Part shown: positions 1-11,300 of the stretch, piece by piece
Numbering within the stretch: the first letter of the stretch is position 1
Layout of the letters: each line of letters opens with the position of its first letter
Assembly (NCBI GenBank): GCA_932521035.1
Contig: OW051496.1
Span: 10,664,001-10,728,000 of the forward strand
Source: Oscheius dolichura
Taxonomy: Eukaryota > Nematoda > Chromadorea > Rhabditida > Rhabditidae
Direction of reading: 5' to 3'
DNA: 64,000 nucleotides
Program-made: the position numbers and the translations under genes
Notes under the pieces: model-generated
Told to the model about the DNA's origin: nothing
The model's input: only the letters and a program-made list of their open reading frames with translations
The model's database searches: none

Positions 1-84
1 CCCGTAAAATGTCGGCAGGTGGCGCGATTGGCACTGAAATACCAGACCTCCTATCTACCGAGATTTTACGGGTGTGGGCGCGGG
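1..84. repeat. Palindromic element, copy 1 (left end cut by window)
   Basis: Left arm begins CCCGTAAAATGTCGGCAG at base 1 and the right arm ACCGAGATTTTACGGGTG ends in GTGTGGGCGCGGG. It lies in the intron just before the last exon of the DEG/ENaC gene. Member of the dominant palindrome family of this window. Confidence 0.85.
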
Positions 85-122
85 GGAAACTGCCCAAATT
101 TGATCAAAATGAACCGTTTTAG

Positions 123-378
123 AGAGCACGCAGCCATGTTAGAAATCTACTATGAGCAGATGAGTTTCGAAGTGTTGAAAGAGTCCGAAGCGTACCTCCT
201 GGTCAACATGGTTTCGGACATCGGCGGCCAGGCTGGACTCTGGTTGGGTGCCTCGATCCTGACTCTTCTAGAAGTCGTGTCCTTCCTGATCCGGATAATG
301 TGGATAGCCATGTGTAAGGGTCGTCTAAAAAAGAACCAGAACAGCGAAAAAGAAGAAAATCACTATGAGAATTCTTAG
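123..378 (+). CDS. DEG/ENaC sodium channel, C-terminal exon (5' partial)
   Basis: This is the last exon of a degenerin/ENaC-family cation channel subunit, a two-TM plasma-membrane protein that works as a trimer. Family hallmarks are visible: YYEQMSFEVLKESEAY before the second membrane helix, then SDIGGQAGLWLGASILTLLE, which contains the G-x-S selectivity-filter position (GAS) and the start of TM2. A short basic cytoplasmic tail follows and the stop is TAG at 376-378. The exon opens after a TTTTAG acceptor near 122, so the ATG-like start in the upstream palindrome is not used. All other exons lie left of the window. Which paralogue (del, asic, unc-8-like) cannot be told from this piece. Confidence 0.9.
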
Positions 379-661
379 AATATTACGAGTCTATTGTTTC
401 CCCTTCTCTCTTCCCGTTATATTACAGTGATCTCAGTGCTTTTTACTTGTATTACGAGTACCCTCATTTCTTTCTCTTCTATTTATATTATTCTAATTTT
501 CCTGGCTATAAATTCTGTCGTTTTTAAATCTAAAAAATTTGAAAAATTTGAAATAGAGGAGGATTTTGTCGAAAAATCGGTAATTTCTTGAAATTTTGCG
601 AAATTTGACATTACAAAGATGGTATTTAATCATTGTCTAGCTGACTACCTAGAAAGAAAAG

Positions 662-1750
662 ATGATTCTTCTCTTCGTCTCGATTGTCTTCTCCACGGCT
701 ATTTTCTTCATCGCCTGCGTCGTAGCCCGTGATCCGCCGCCCCTCTACAACGTTCGGATGGAAAAGAAGAAGAAGCGCTTTGAAAACGACAAACAGATCA
801 GGAAATACACGGCCCAGTTGAAGAAAGAACGCCAACAGGAAGAAGCCGAAGCCGCTAAAATACAAATAATGCGCCCTGTGACGAATGCCGTTGAGAATGT
901 CAGTTATTTATATTCTATTTTATTTATTGTGAATATATTAAATTTTAGAAAGGAAAAGCAACACTTGCCGCTAAAAAAGAAGCAGCAAATAAGCCGGAAA
1001 GCGTCATGAAAATGGAGACCTCGGCCGTTTCTGGAAAGCAAAAGGAAAAAGAAGAGAACAGCAACTCCTCGGGCAATAGGACCCCGGTCAATGTGACATT
1101 CACCCCGAAGGCGTCGACCCCGCTGGAGGAGGCCAAGCCGCCGTCGAATACCATGACAGCGCTGCCGCTGCCGACCGGCAACAAGACAATCGCCAGGTCT
1201 GTCGAGAAGACGAATGTGTTGACGGCTGTCCGCCCCGTGAGCCATAGGAAGATGCTCACGGCACGGCCGGACAGCATGAGGAAGGTGCCGCCTCCCTCGG
1301 ATGGAAAAAGAACTCCCGAACCGCCTAACCTCAAGTCGGCTGTGGTGGCGGATAAGCCGGTCCTGAATTTTGTTGTCGCTGGTGGACAGCAGAGAGTCAA
1401 GCTGACCAATAAGAGCCGTATCCCCTTGATTATTAAGACGAGATGCTCTGATAATCAAATTCTTGGGTATGTTTTTGGCTAGAAATAATTCAAAATAAAT
1501 GATTTTAGTGTTGTTCCTGTCTTTAGCCATGTGGAAGCTGGAAAGAGTGTAGAAGTGACGGTTACCAGGCTAGGAGCACTGGGCAAGAAGGATAAAGTTG
1601 TCTTTGAATGGTTGCCGGTAGGTTTAGAACAATTAATACCCTCTAATGGCTGCATTTTAGGAGTGCAAAGGTGAAAAGGATTTGGCTGGTCACTTCAAAA
1701 AGTATGAGATTGTTGAGAACAAGATTGAGCTGCAGATTATCACCAAGTAA
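662..1750 (+). CDS. Membrane-anchored MSP-domain protein
   Basis: Four exons: 662-898, 949-1466, 1509-1617, 1661-1750, with GT-AG introns of 42 to 50 bp; about 317 residues. Residues 1-22 (MILLFVSIVFSTAIFFIACV) form a signal anchor or single TM helix, followed by a charged K/E-rich coiled-coil-like stretch and a low-complexity P/T/K-rich middle. The last 110 residues are a major sperm protein (MSP, PF00635) immunoglobulin-like fold: VLNFVVAGGQQRVKLTN, then LIIKTRC, VEVTVTRLGAL and KKYEIVENKIELQI. Nematode proteins of this form are often sperm- or vesicle-associated, but the role here is inferred. Downstream is AATAAA at about 1839-1844. No orthologue symbol can be assigned. Confidence 0.85.
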
Positions 1751-1803
1751 AAACAATTACATAAATGGATATGCCTCTTCTTTTCTTTTCTCTTGAAATA
1801 CAA

Positions 1804-1870
1804 TACTATGTGATAATCCTATTCATAACAACTCACTGAATAAAATAATTATGCTATTGTCATTTTTTTT
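1804..1870. repeat. Copy A of a duplicated 3'UTR/poly(A) segment
   Basis: About 65 bp containing TAATCCTATTCAT, an AATAAA signal and AATTATGCTATTGYCATTT. It is repeated in direct orientation at 2534-2609. Confidence 0.7.
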
Positions 1871-1919
1871 TCATAGGTTCAATTTTTCTAGCATTCTTTA
1901 TTTTGTCTTCTGGTTGATC

Positions 1920-2358
1920 ATGAATATTCTACAACTTTTCATTTTATTACTGTTTGGGGAGGACGTAAGTTCTCATTTGGCATTGCCTTATTTCCTTTTT
2001 GTAGCCGCTCCCTTTCTGGTCATTTCTTCTGGAAAAACCGTCAACAACTTGGACTCAATATTGTGCTTGTTTCATTGCATGAGGAAAATCCAAAACAATT
2101 GCAAAATCTTCATTTTTAGAATATGCATTGCTAATTTACACTTCATGATCTTTTGTTGTTTCCTGTGCCTCGAGGCAGGAGGATACATCAAGGTAAATTT
2201 TCATAAAACGGTTTCAGCGAAATAATGTATGCACGAGACGATTTTAGAATTATGGAGTGCCCGTGGACGTATCTCCAAAAAAACGACCAAATCAGATCAA
2301 GGAAAATCGCAGTGGAAACTTAAGGAAATCACCGATTGGAAAGACAAGATTTACTTGA
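1920..2358 (+). CDS. Hypothetical hydrophobic protein (weak model)
   Basis: A possible two-exon gene: 1920-2192 and 2248-2358, joined in phase 0 by a GTAAAT...TTTTAG intron, giving about 127 residues. The first exon is very hydrophobic (MNILQLFILLLFGED, then PYFLFVAAPFLVIS and FHFMIF-like segments) and the second is a basic tail ending in KSPIGKTRFT. It resembles no family I recognise. A second reading exists: a perfect 40-bp intron-like GTAAGT...TTTTTGTAG at 1965-2004 would shift the frame, so the N-terminal half is uncertain. The locus is bracketed by the direct repeat at 1804 and 2534. It may be a small gene, part of a larger one, or non-coding. Confidence 0.3.
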
Positions 2359-2533
2359 CTTATTCACGGAACTAACTCTTCCTTCTCAATAAATATCGTA
2401 GCAACGCAAAATAGAATGAGGGCAAATGAAGAAGTGTGTAACGCACTTTATCCCGTGGAGAATTACTTTTATCTGGTTTTAAGGTTTCAGTAATAAACCG
2501 TCAACTCACTGCACCTATTACGTTTTTACTAGT

Positions 2534-2609
2534 ACTCCATGTAATAATCCTATTCATTTATACAAAACAATCTTGCGAATAAAATAATTATGCTATTGCC
2601 ATTTCTTTG
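2534..2609. repeat. Copy B of a duplicated 3'UTR/poly(A) segment
   Basis: Direct repeat of 1804-1870: GTAATAATCCTATTCAT, then GAATAAAATAATTATGCTATTG and CATTT. Also carries AATAAA. The rest of 2359-2696 holds no supported gene; it is the 3' region of the ORF above and the 3' side of COX16. Confidence 0.7.
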
Positions 2610-2696
2610 ATCTTTTTCTCTCTAGCTAGACGGTTTTCTTCTTGTTGTTGTGCTCTAAAGAAAAGAAAAATGTCATGAAAAAGAAATACATCAAGC

Positions 2697-3085
2697 CTAC
2701 TTTGCTTTTAAAAATTCAGTGTTATCTTCTGCTTCTCTGGGACCTCGAATGTTTGTCCAGCTATCTGTATCCATTGCTGCAACTTCCTAAAGCAAAAAAA
2801 AAGATTATAGAATAGAAGTATACTAACTTTGTAAACACTATCAACGGTAACATCATCTCGTATTTTTAGTCCACTACTTGAAAGATCACTTCTCTATAAA
2901 TACGAATAACATTGAACCAAGAAAAGAAAACAACATACCAAATTGTGAAGATTATCGTCAAGCTGTCTTATTTTTCTAAAATCAAAGCGAACTTGTTGAA
3001 AGTAATGAAGACCGTAGGCACCTCCAAAAATAAGTGTAAGAAATGGTAGACCAGCTTTAAAAAACTTGATATTTCTTCTATCCAT
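2697..3085 (-). CDS. cox-16: COX16, cytochrome c oxidase assembly protein
   Basis: Three exons (2939-3085, 2828-2893, 2697-2786) encode 100 residues. Residues 9-26 (FKAGLPFLTLIFGGAYGL) are the single inner-membrane helix with the family GG-x-x-GL pattern, followed by HYFQQVRFDFRK and, near the C-terminus, SWTNIRGPRE, the invariant W-x-NIRGPR box of COX16. COX16 is a mitochondrial inner-membrane factor that helps deliver copper to COX2 and assemble complex IV. The start is the first ATG of the exon and fits the family length. The gene lies 196 bp downstream of the first DUF1057 gene on the same strand, so it could be the last gene of an operon. The symbol follows the human/yeast name. Confidence 0.88.
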
Positions 3086-3281
3086 AAAAATCTAAACAAG
3101 AGAAGTTGATTTTGCTTATGTTGAGTTATAAATGATAGTCTTATCAAAGTTCTTACAAAAAGCAAAAGGACAAGATAAACGATTCAGTTGAGATAAAATA
3201 TTTAAAGCTCTTAAATTAGATCACCGTACATAACTTTCAAACCAGGTTAAAAACTAATACTAGAAACACAAAAAAAAATGA

Positions 3282-4618
3282 TCATGTCTTGAGAATGACT
3301 TCAATAGCATCTGCAACAAACTTGGGCTGATGCTTCTGTAGAAAATGATCTTCTTCGGTAAAATATACTGATACCTATAAAATGACAAGCATTAAAATAA
3401 AGAAAGTGGAAATACCGATTTGACTCCGCTTTTGAAATAACTAGCTGTTTCTTCTGTAACTTGTTCCGTTGCTTCTTGAGACCTTTCTTTGCACGTCTGA
3501 AACAGAAGAATATAGAACTAGTTCATATTTTATGTAAGGAATGTAAGCAAAACTTACCACTCCTTTATGATCATGCCAGGTCTGAGCAAGTTCTTGTGAA
3601 ACGCACGGCTCAATGAAAAGATCTTTGCCAGAATATGCTTGAAGAACTTTGGCCTACAAAATGTAACTTGCAAATAAATACTTGAAATACATGTTTGGTA
3701 TTATTGATAACTTCTATTTTCGGCTTCAATTTGTCCAGTTCAATGTGAAACATGGTACGGACACAAGCGATGGCTCTTCTTCCACTATCTAACCGCAGTC
3801 CGATTTTGTTATAAACTGAAAATAAGTAAAATTTGCCGACTGCTCCGTTAACGAACACCAATAAAGGAAGTTTTCGATAGCATTTTGTATAAAATTGATA
3901 CTATGAAGCCAAAGGACAAAAGGTACGAGCCAAAATGGACGGAGACCTCGATGAAGACGAAGGCCAGTAGGATTTAGTAAAACAAGACCAGACAACCGAT
4001 CCTAAACAAACAATAGGTTAACACGAAAGCACATTTAAACCGGTAATGACACTTACAGAAAGGAGAGCTGCGGTACCCGTCGCATTTTCACAACCTCGAC
4101 TATGGCCCATTACAACGAGATGATCTTTTACACCGACCTGAAGAACTATAAAGAATGGAGGTACAGAAACCTACTTGATCTAAAACAGCTTTTATATAGT
4201 TATTCCGTTCGGCATTATCAAAACGTAGCTTCTCATGACCTGTGAGATGCGAGTAAAATAAATCAAGAGCTTGTATACCTGCAGTGAGACCATAATCGGG
4301 AAAATTGACACCAATGACACGAATTCCTTTGTCATACAAGTGTGGTGTAATGTATTTGAAATCCTTATAAGATCCTGGCGATCCATGCAAGCAAACAACT
4401 GTGCCGACATCCGAGCCCGCTTGAAGAGTATCCTGAACAGTGCAAAAGTAATGCTCGATCAGCTAGCATACCTGTATATGAGATTCAACTGTAACCTGCT
4501 CACCGCAGGGGAGATCAAAAGTAACCGGCTCAATCCGAATCATCTGTTCCAATTCCTTCATTGTAGGCATTGTGGTTGTGATTCTTCGGTACCCAATAAG
4601 TTTGCTCTGAATAGACAT
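3282..4618 (-). CDS. DUF1057 alpha/beta hydrolase, copy A
   Basis: A minus-strand multi-exon gene. ATG at 4618 follows a TTTACAG acceptor with 2 bp spacing, as at an SL trans-splice site. Exon 1 ends ...VESHIQ, exon 2 opens DTLQAGSDVGTVVCLHGSPG with the oxyanion HGSPGS motif, then GVNFPDYG. The nucleophile elbow is MGHSRGCENA (Ser in GHSRG). Later exons give NPTGLRLHRGLRPFW, YNKIGLRLDSG, an acidic GKDLFIEP (candidate Asp), and the C-terminus DHFLQKHQPKF with the candidate catalytic His. The order matches the nematode-restricted DUF1057 (PF06342) hydrolases. Substrate unknown. The weakest junctions are around 4150 and 3850. It is the first of three tandem copies. Confidence 0.8.
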
Positions 4619-5085
4619 AGCTGTAAATAAGAACGACGTGAAGCAATTACACAAAATAAGAAAAATGAGCCCTGAGGCAAGCTTATCGTTTGAGGGAAAA
4701 TTTCCCTCAATATTTTCACAACGACGTTTTCCCTATCCCTCTTTGGTCAATTCATTTGGATAGAACTTTATTTACTGTTTTGCATATCACATCTTTACTA
4801 CATGTTTATATCTCTGCCACTCTCTAATAAAACTCTGTAAATATAATGAAAGTATAATGTCACCGGCTCTGGAAAGAGAACTGAGCGAAAAAAAATACAA
4901 ACTACACTAAAGATAATACCTGTAAGAGAGGCAAGTATTTGTTATTGATCAATAACCGACGGAGGGAATAAATAGTCATTCTGCAGAAGAAGAAGTACAA
5001 AAATAGATCGGTCAAATGGAAGAAATGGTGCAGGGAAGGTGCAAAGAACAGCTGATACGAGAAGAGGGGCAGCGGACTAGAGTGA
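4619..5085. other. Intergenic, DUF1057 copies A and B
   Basis: AT-rich spacer with 3' sequence of copy B and the upstream region of copy A. Open frames here on the minus strand only continue past the copy B stop. Nothing further recognised. Confidence 0.5.
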
Positions 5086-6365
5086 CTAAAGAATCTTTGG
5101 ACTTTGCCTCTTCGGTAAACATACATTTTCTTTTTCATGATGAGTTATCATGGAGTCGATAGCTTCCACAATAGAGGAAGCTCGATGCTTTTGAAGGAAA
5201 TGATCTTCTTTATCAAAGTATGCAGTGAGAATACGTCTCCCTGAGAGGAAGTGCTCTTTTATCTCGTTTCTAACTCTCTCATCATCTTTGATATCGCCTT
5301 TTGTATAACATTCCTAAAGTATTTGTCGTTTTTTTTTTGCTTTATGTTTCTTACCAGATGATATCTTCCTTCGAAACATTCAGCCATTTCATGAGAATGT
5401 TCCGGTTCGATTAGAAAATCACTTCCCGAATAGCCATACATAAATCGAACCTGAACATTCTCTTTTTTATTTTAATTTGTGCTACTTTTGGATGTTTTGA
5501 TACAATTTCAATTAGTGGCTTTTGTTTATCAAAAGCGAATGTTCTCAAGGTAAGGAGAGCAGTTGCAGCTACTTCTCCATTAGGACAGCGAAGCCCAAGC
5601 TTATTATAAACTAGAAGATCTTATCAAAAGGAAGAAAAAAAGGGAGACCTACACCATCCAATAAGCGGATGCATTACTGGTTTCAGCGGATCTATGGAGG
5701 ACAGCTGCATTGCCAGTTCAAGTGGCCAATAGGGACGAATTCCTCTGTGCATTCGAAGTCCAGGACAGTTCAATTTGATTATTCCTATGCATTCATTCTA
5801 AAATTCTTTAGATAATTCAGCCATATTAGATTTTCTACAATATATTCAACTCCGAGTTGCAGTGAATTTTCTCCTCCTCTCGAGTGACCTAAAAATATCA
5901 AATTCTTCTTTTCTATCAATTCCAAGGAATGCAGAAGAGCTCTCGTGAAATTGTTTCTTTCCTCATTTTCCCACGTCAAATGGGGAATATCTAAAACCGT
6001 TTCCTTCTTTTAATTGTACTAGAACAAACTGGAAGTAAAACCATGCCCTGGATAATTGATGGAAACGACTCGGATGCCTTTTTCTCGAAGAACTGGAACC
6101 ATATACTTGAAATCCTTATGTGAGCCGGGGGAACCGTGTTGAGCAAAGACAACGGCTCTTCCTCCACCAGTTGGATGGGTGTCCTATTTTTATTTTTTAT
6201 ATTTTATATTTTTTTTACCTGATATACGGCATCAACTGTAATTTCCTGTCCCCTTCCCCCGCGATACCGGATCCTCTTCGCATAAAGCATTGCTTCTCTA
6301 TCTACTAAAGCCGAATATTGCCGTAAAACTACTCCAAAATATCTACATCTGCTACTAAAAATCAT
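5086..6365 (-). CDS. DUF1057 alpha/beta hydrolase, copy B
   Basis: Exon 1 (6219-6365) starts at an ATG directly after a CGTTTTAG acceptor and encodes 49 residues to ITVDAVYQ. Then come DTHPTGGGRAVVFAQHGSPG with the HGSPGS oxyanion motif, VSINYPGHGF, IFLGHSRGGENSLQLG (nucleophile Ser), IIKLNCPGLRMHRGIRPYW, YNKLGLRCPNGEV, MYGYSGSDFLIEPEHSHEMA (candidate Asp) and DKEDHFLQKHRAS (candidate His). The intron layout parallels copies A and C, so the three arose by tandem duplication. The N-terminus is short and basic. The stop used here (5086-5088) follows ...SPKIL; an intron at GTATGT near 5123 is an alternative end. It begins 128 bp downstream of the copy C stop. Confidence 0.8.
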
Positions 6366-6493
6366 CTAAAACGAATCTATTTTCAATAAAAACAAATAGG
6401 AGCCAAATATTGACTGTAGGTTAACTGGAGCCAGGAAAAAACACAAATTGGATAAAAATTTACATTTCATACAAGTATATCTATATATTTTAG

Positions 6494-8039
6494 TTACAAT
6501 TTACTCGAAGGACCAGTCGTGAGCATTTTCTCGATGGCATTCGTCACAAATTCGGCTCGTGCTTTTTGTAGGAAATGACCGTCAGCTTCGAAGAAAACGG
6601 AGCAGCCTCTCTTCTTCAAAGACGGGGAAATTTGCTCCAATAGGCGTTTTTCTTCTTCTTTCTCCGTTGTTTTACACTCCTGAAGACATTTTTCCTTTGA
6701 AAAAAACGTTCTGTGAAGGTTTTCCCGCACCCGTAAAATCTCGGCAGATGGGGGGATAGGCGCGCCATGACCAGTGCCCCGAGCTGCCGAGATTATACGG
6801 GTGCGGGCGCAGGGAAAACGGCGAGGGCGACTTACAAAATGGTCAATATTGAATGCATGAGCACAGTCTCGTGAGATCTCATTTTCAATTAGCCAATCTT
6901 TCCCAGCATAGCAGAAAAGGACCTTGGTCTAAAGAGGAACTGCTATTCTACTTGAAATAGAGGTAAAATAACCTGAGAATTGCTAATCTCTTCAATGTAG
7001 GGCTTCTGTCCTCCCAGGGCGACATTCTCCATCGTTTGCAAACAAATCGCTGCCATTTGACCGTCGGGCACTTTTAATTTTACAACTTTATACACTAAAT
7101 AGACCTTTAAATATAGGAAAAGAGGGGTAACCTACATTGGAAGAAGAGCGGATGCAGCAGGGCGCGGAGTCCCGGGATGGGGGCATTGTAAATCCGATTG
7201 GCGGCTTGGATGAGCCAGTAGGGCTTGATTCCTCGATGGATTCGGAGTCCTGTCGGGTTGAGGAGGACTATTCCATGAGCCTGGAAGGGGTAGAATGGAT
7301 AGAATTTGGGGGAAATGGGCCCCTTACCTGCCTCTCAGCTCCCAACATAATGGCATTTTCTGTTCCTCGACTGTGACCGAGGAGGACGAGCTGAAATTTG
7401 GGGCATTTTTTTAACCAAAAAATGTAGGAAACCCCCTCCAAAAGTCCTAAAATCAAAATCCAACCCTCTCACATTATCTCGAAGTTTCAACTGTTCCAAA
7501 ATGGCCGATACAAAGTCGTGACGCTCTACATTGTTGAACTTCAACTGGTCATGGTCTAGAAAAGCCAAAAAATTCAAAAAAAAAGAAGAAAAAAAACTAA
7601 CAGGGAGTGAAGCCAAAGCCGGGATAATTGATGCCAATAAAACGGATGGATTTCTTAGCCAGGAGGGGACTGATATATTTGAAGTCTTGGTGGGAGCCGG
7701 GCGCTCCATGGAGTCCAACTATCGTACCAATAGTCGAGCCAGAGGGCAGGGTATCCTGAAAAGAGGAAAATTCTACTGCGCCTGCACCCGTAGAATCTCG
7801 GCAGCTGGAGGGATAGGCGCGCCACGGTCCGGAATAACCAAGGCTTCAGGCTGCCGAGATTTTATGGATGCGGGCGCGGGAAACAAATAGCTGATACCTA
7901 CTTGGAAGACGGCTTTCAAGCTGATTTTATCACCGGAACTGTTCTTGAAGGTGACGTTGGTCTCGAAGAGATCAGAACTTCCAGCCACGGCAGTCGCCAT
8001 CCGTCGTCGGAGAGAGAGATTCCTTGTTATGGCGAGCAT
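6494..8039 (-). CDS. DUF1057 alpha/beta hydrolase, copy C
   Basis: ATG at 8039 gives MLAITRNLSLRRRMATAVAG, a basic, Ser/Arg-rich N-terminus that could be a mitochondrial presequence (inference). Then GTIVGLHGAPGSHQDFKYIS (oxyanion loop HGAPG), GINYPGFG, LVLLGHSRGTENAIMLG (nucleophile), NPTGLRIHRGIKPYW, CYAGKDWLIE (candidate Asp) and FEADGHFLQKARAEF (candidate His), ending ...TTGPSSKL at 6494. Two introns contain palindromic elements (7778-7878 and 6724-6814). The same family as copies A and B (DUF1057, PF06342), with clear overall similarity but many differences, so the duplication is not recent. It lies 269 bp downstream of sel-12 on the same strand. Confidence 0.82.
6724..6814. repeat. Palindromic element, copy 2
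   Basis: Arms CGCACCCGTAAAATCTCGGC and GCTGCCGAGATTATACGGGT, with loop containing GGGGGGATAGGCGCGCC. Flanked by GTTTTCCC and GGGAAAAC, extending the inverted repeat. Within the penultimate intron of DUF1057 copy C. Confidence 0.9.
7778..7878. repeat. Palindromic element, copy 3
   Basis: Left arm CACCCGTAGAATCTCGGCAG followed by CTGGAGGGATAGGCGCGCC; right arm GCTGCCGAGATTTTATGGAT. In intron 1 of DUF1057 copy C. The GGAGGGATAGGCGCGCC inner part recurs in other copies and helps define the ancestral element. Confidence 0.9.
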
Positions 8040-8308
8040 TCTGGACAGAGTCGAGTGTACTTTGTACCGGGCCGCTCTGCTGGGAAAAGAACAATAAACT
8101 CCAGGAAAAAGCCGGGAAAAGGACTGCCAAAATAAGCGAAATATTTATTTTTAATGGAAAGAGAGATCTTGGCCACACCTGTTGACACAGAATAAGAATT
8201 TTCAGATTTTTAAAAAAAATGGACGGGGGAAGAAAGAGGACAACGAAAGATATGAAAACTGATGGAAATGCTCTATTAAAAGATAAAAATAAAAATATTA
8301 TGAAATGA

Positions 8309-11300
8309 TTAATAGAGTAATTGGCGCTCTGTGATTTCCGTAACATAGGGGGTGATACAAAAACGAGTAGAGAAATAGAAGAGCAATCCGGCGAAGATGG
8401 ATATCGGCAGGGCGGGAAGGGCCCGCTTTAACATGGCCAGAATGACCAGGGTGACACAGAGACCCACCAGGATGGCCACATAACACGCGACTGAAAAGTG
8501 GACAAGACACATCTGACAAGAAAAGAACACGGACCTGTTGTATTCCAGTCGAAGTAGGAGGACGCCTTTCCGACTAGGACCGAGTAGAAGATGAAGTCGC
8601 CCAGGCCGAGTTTGACACCTTCTGGAATGGGAAAGATTTATGAAAATAATTGGGATACGCCCGGGCCAGTATACGGTAGGAAGCAAGCCTAGCTTCCTGT
8701 AGACTTCAAAAAGGAAGAAAATTGACCGGAGATGGGGCAAAAGCTATTAGGCCCCCTTATAGTTCTTTTCCAAAAATAGGGGTACGGCAACGGGTTGCAA
8801 AACATTCCGCACGGGACCTTTTGACCCAAAGTGATGGGGATTTTCGATTTCCAGTTGATTTTTCTTCGCCGTTTGGCCAAAAGGTCCTGAAGAGACAAAT
8901 GTAACCCTATTTTTTGGAAAGAAGGCTAGGAAAACCTTTGAACATCAACAACCATTCTCAACCCTGCAACTATCCAAAATCTGGGGTCTGATCGGTCCCA
9001 GGGTCTTTGAACCCCCGCCAAGGTGATAATTTTTGCCTAGAACAGTCTTCCCCTTCTTCAACCCCGTTTCTGGGTTTATGGGCAGATTTTCATATTGCCA
9101 AGACCAGGAGACTCTCATCTTTCAGATGATATCCATATTTCTACAGAAATTTCTCCCAATTCTGGAACCAGGAGCCAAGAAGTCGGTCTGATCTCGTCTC
9201 AGCCTTCCAGCCGGCATTTCATCTGCCAGATCCTCTGGTTGATGTAACAAAGAGAAAGAGAAGGTTGGTGTACATTTTCTGCTCCATATTGGTCCTAATT
9301 TACTTCTCAGAAACCTTTTGCGGGCCGTGGAAAACCCTGGGCCGGTGGTTCTGGACCAGGCCTGCTCCTTTTCGGGTCAATTTGTTCCAAATTCTCATTT
9401 CTACTCCCCATTTTCCCTATTGAATAATCTAGACAAACTTACTTTCTTCCACCTGCTGTTGTCGTTCCCTATTCGCTCCAGGACCCCTCTCCTCGCCGCC
9501 GTTATTCGGCGCCGGATCCCTCAGTTCAATATAATTCAACTGTCGTTGATTGGCAGCTTCTGTCCTGGAATGAATCAGCTTACTTTCAAAATATAATACA
9601 GTAACCCACCTACTATTCCCTGGAGGTGGTACCGCAATCCTCTTGACTTTCCCCGGTTGTTTAATTAAAACCTGGGTGGAATTGGAGGACTGGGTGGAGG
9701 AGGACTGGCTCCCACTGGCTCGGGCCTCTTCATTCTCCCTGGCCTCCTGAGGCAGGGGCAATTCCTCGTCCAGTACGGTCCCAAAAACGATGTAAGGATA
9801 CATTACACCCGCTATAATAATAGTTTAATCCCTTTTTAAAGTGAAAAAGACTTACAGGAATAAATCAAAGCGGGGAAGATGGTCTCATTCCTCTCTTGGG
9901 CAGTTTCAACCAAAATTCGCAACGGTCCATATTTCCAGAGGACGGCGACCAAATCCCAGATTGAGATGACGGCCAAGACGGTCCAGACTGTCCATTCCGG
10001 GAGGTATTTAATAAAGACTAGGGCCATTAGAGCGGAGACAGTGATCAGATAGAACTGAAGGGGAGGGTGGGGAGAGAACGGGAGGGGGCTGACCTGTTGA
10101 AGGACGAGGGGACCTTTCCAATGGATACAGATCATTCCAAGGGAGCCGAAATTGAAGAGGAGAAGACCGACGGTTATCACGGAGAGAGATATGTCATAGA
10201 AACGCATCACTTCGCTGAAAAGAAGGGGTACTGTAGGATTTGAAGGGGGAAACCCCATTTTTAACCGAATTTTTAGACTTTTTGACCTTTTTTTCTCGTC
10301 TAGATGGTAAAATTAATTAAACTAGACCAGTGTTACCCTTTAAAAATGAAATTCTGATGATCTTCTGTCCAAAATAAGGTATCGTAGCACAATAGACAGG
10401 TGGGTACGCGCGCTCTATCGTATCCTACCCGAGATAATTATTTTCGTCGATTTTTTTTCTATTTTTCTTTTGTGATAATATGTCAATAGCTTGGAGATTA
10501 CTGTAAGCTATAAAAATAGAAAAAAATTCTAGAAAATTACGAACAAATCCTGTTTTTTAAGGGATTTCAATGGGGCGCGCTTACTTCACTCACCGCGTCG
10601 CACCCGTAAAATCTCGGCAGGAAACGTCTGTTTTTTTCTAATAAATGGAATTTTCTTGTTCTTCATTTTGCCGAGATTCTACGGATGCGGAAAAACTGAA
10701 TCCAGTAGGCTCCTGGCGCGAAAATAAGGAATACGGTATAAAATGGAAGACTCACTGAACATAGATGGTTGTGAAGAAGGATAACAACATAAAACTGCTT
10801 AAAAGTAGCCATCCGTGGATAATCTAAATTGTATTATCTTCTATTTTTTGATATTTCCAGCTCTACCCGGTAACAATGATATTTATAGAGGAGAATCAAA
10901 AGGAACGTCATCACACAGACGACACAGAACATAACGGCGGCATTTCCAAACGAGTAGAGGGCCTTCGTCCCGATATTATCCTCGGTATTTGTCACGAACG
11001 GAGTATATATTCTGGATACTGTAGCCAAGAGAAAAAAGAAGGACTTACAAATGGCGACCACCGCTGTCCGAGTAGAAATTGATGGAGTTCATCGTGGCCA
11101 CGACCATGGCCATGCAGATGGAGACTGGGACGAAAAGTTTGATCACGTGGCTAGCGCCGTACTTCAACTCGAACTCGTCGAAACTGTCATCGTCTTCGGA
11201 GTCTGGAAACGGGGAGAATTCTATCGTTTTCTGACCCATTTCCCAACAAATTATGAAAATTTCATGGTCTCGCTTCCCAAGCTCAGGAAGGCTATTTTCC

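Noticed and set aside
662-865. Minus-strand ORF opposite the MSP gene start
   Set aside because: Shadow of the plus-strand exon; no splice context.
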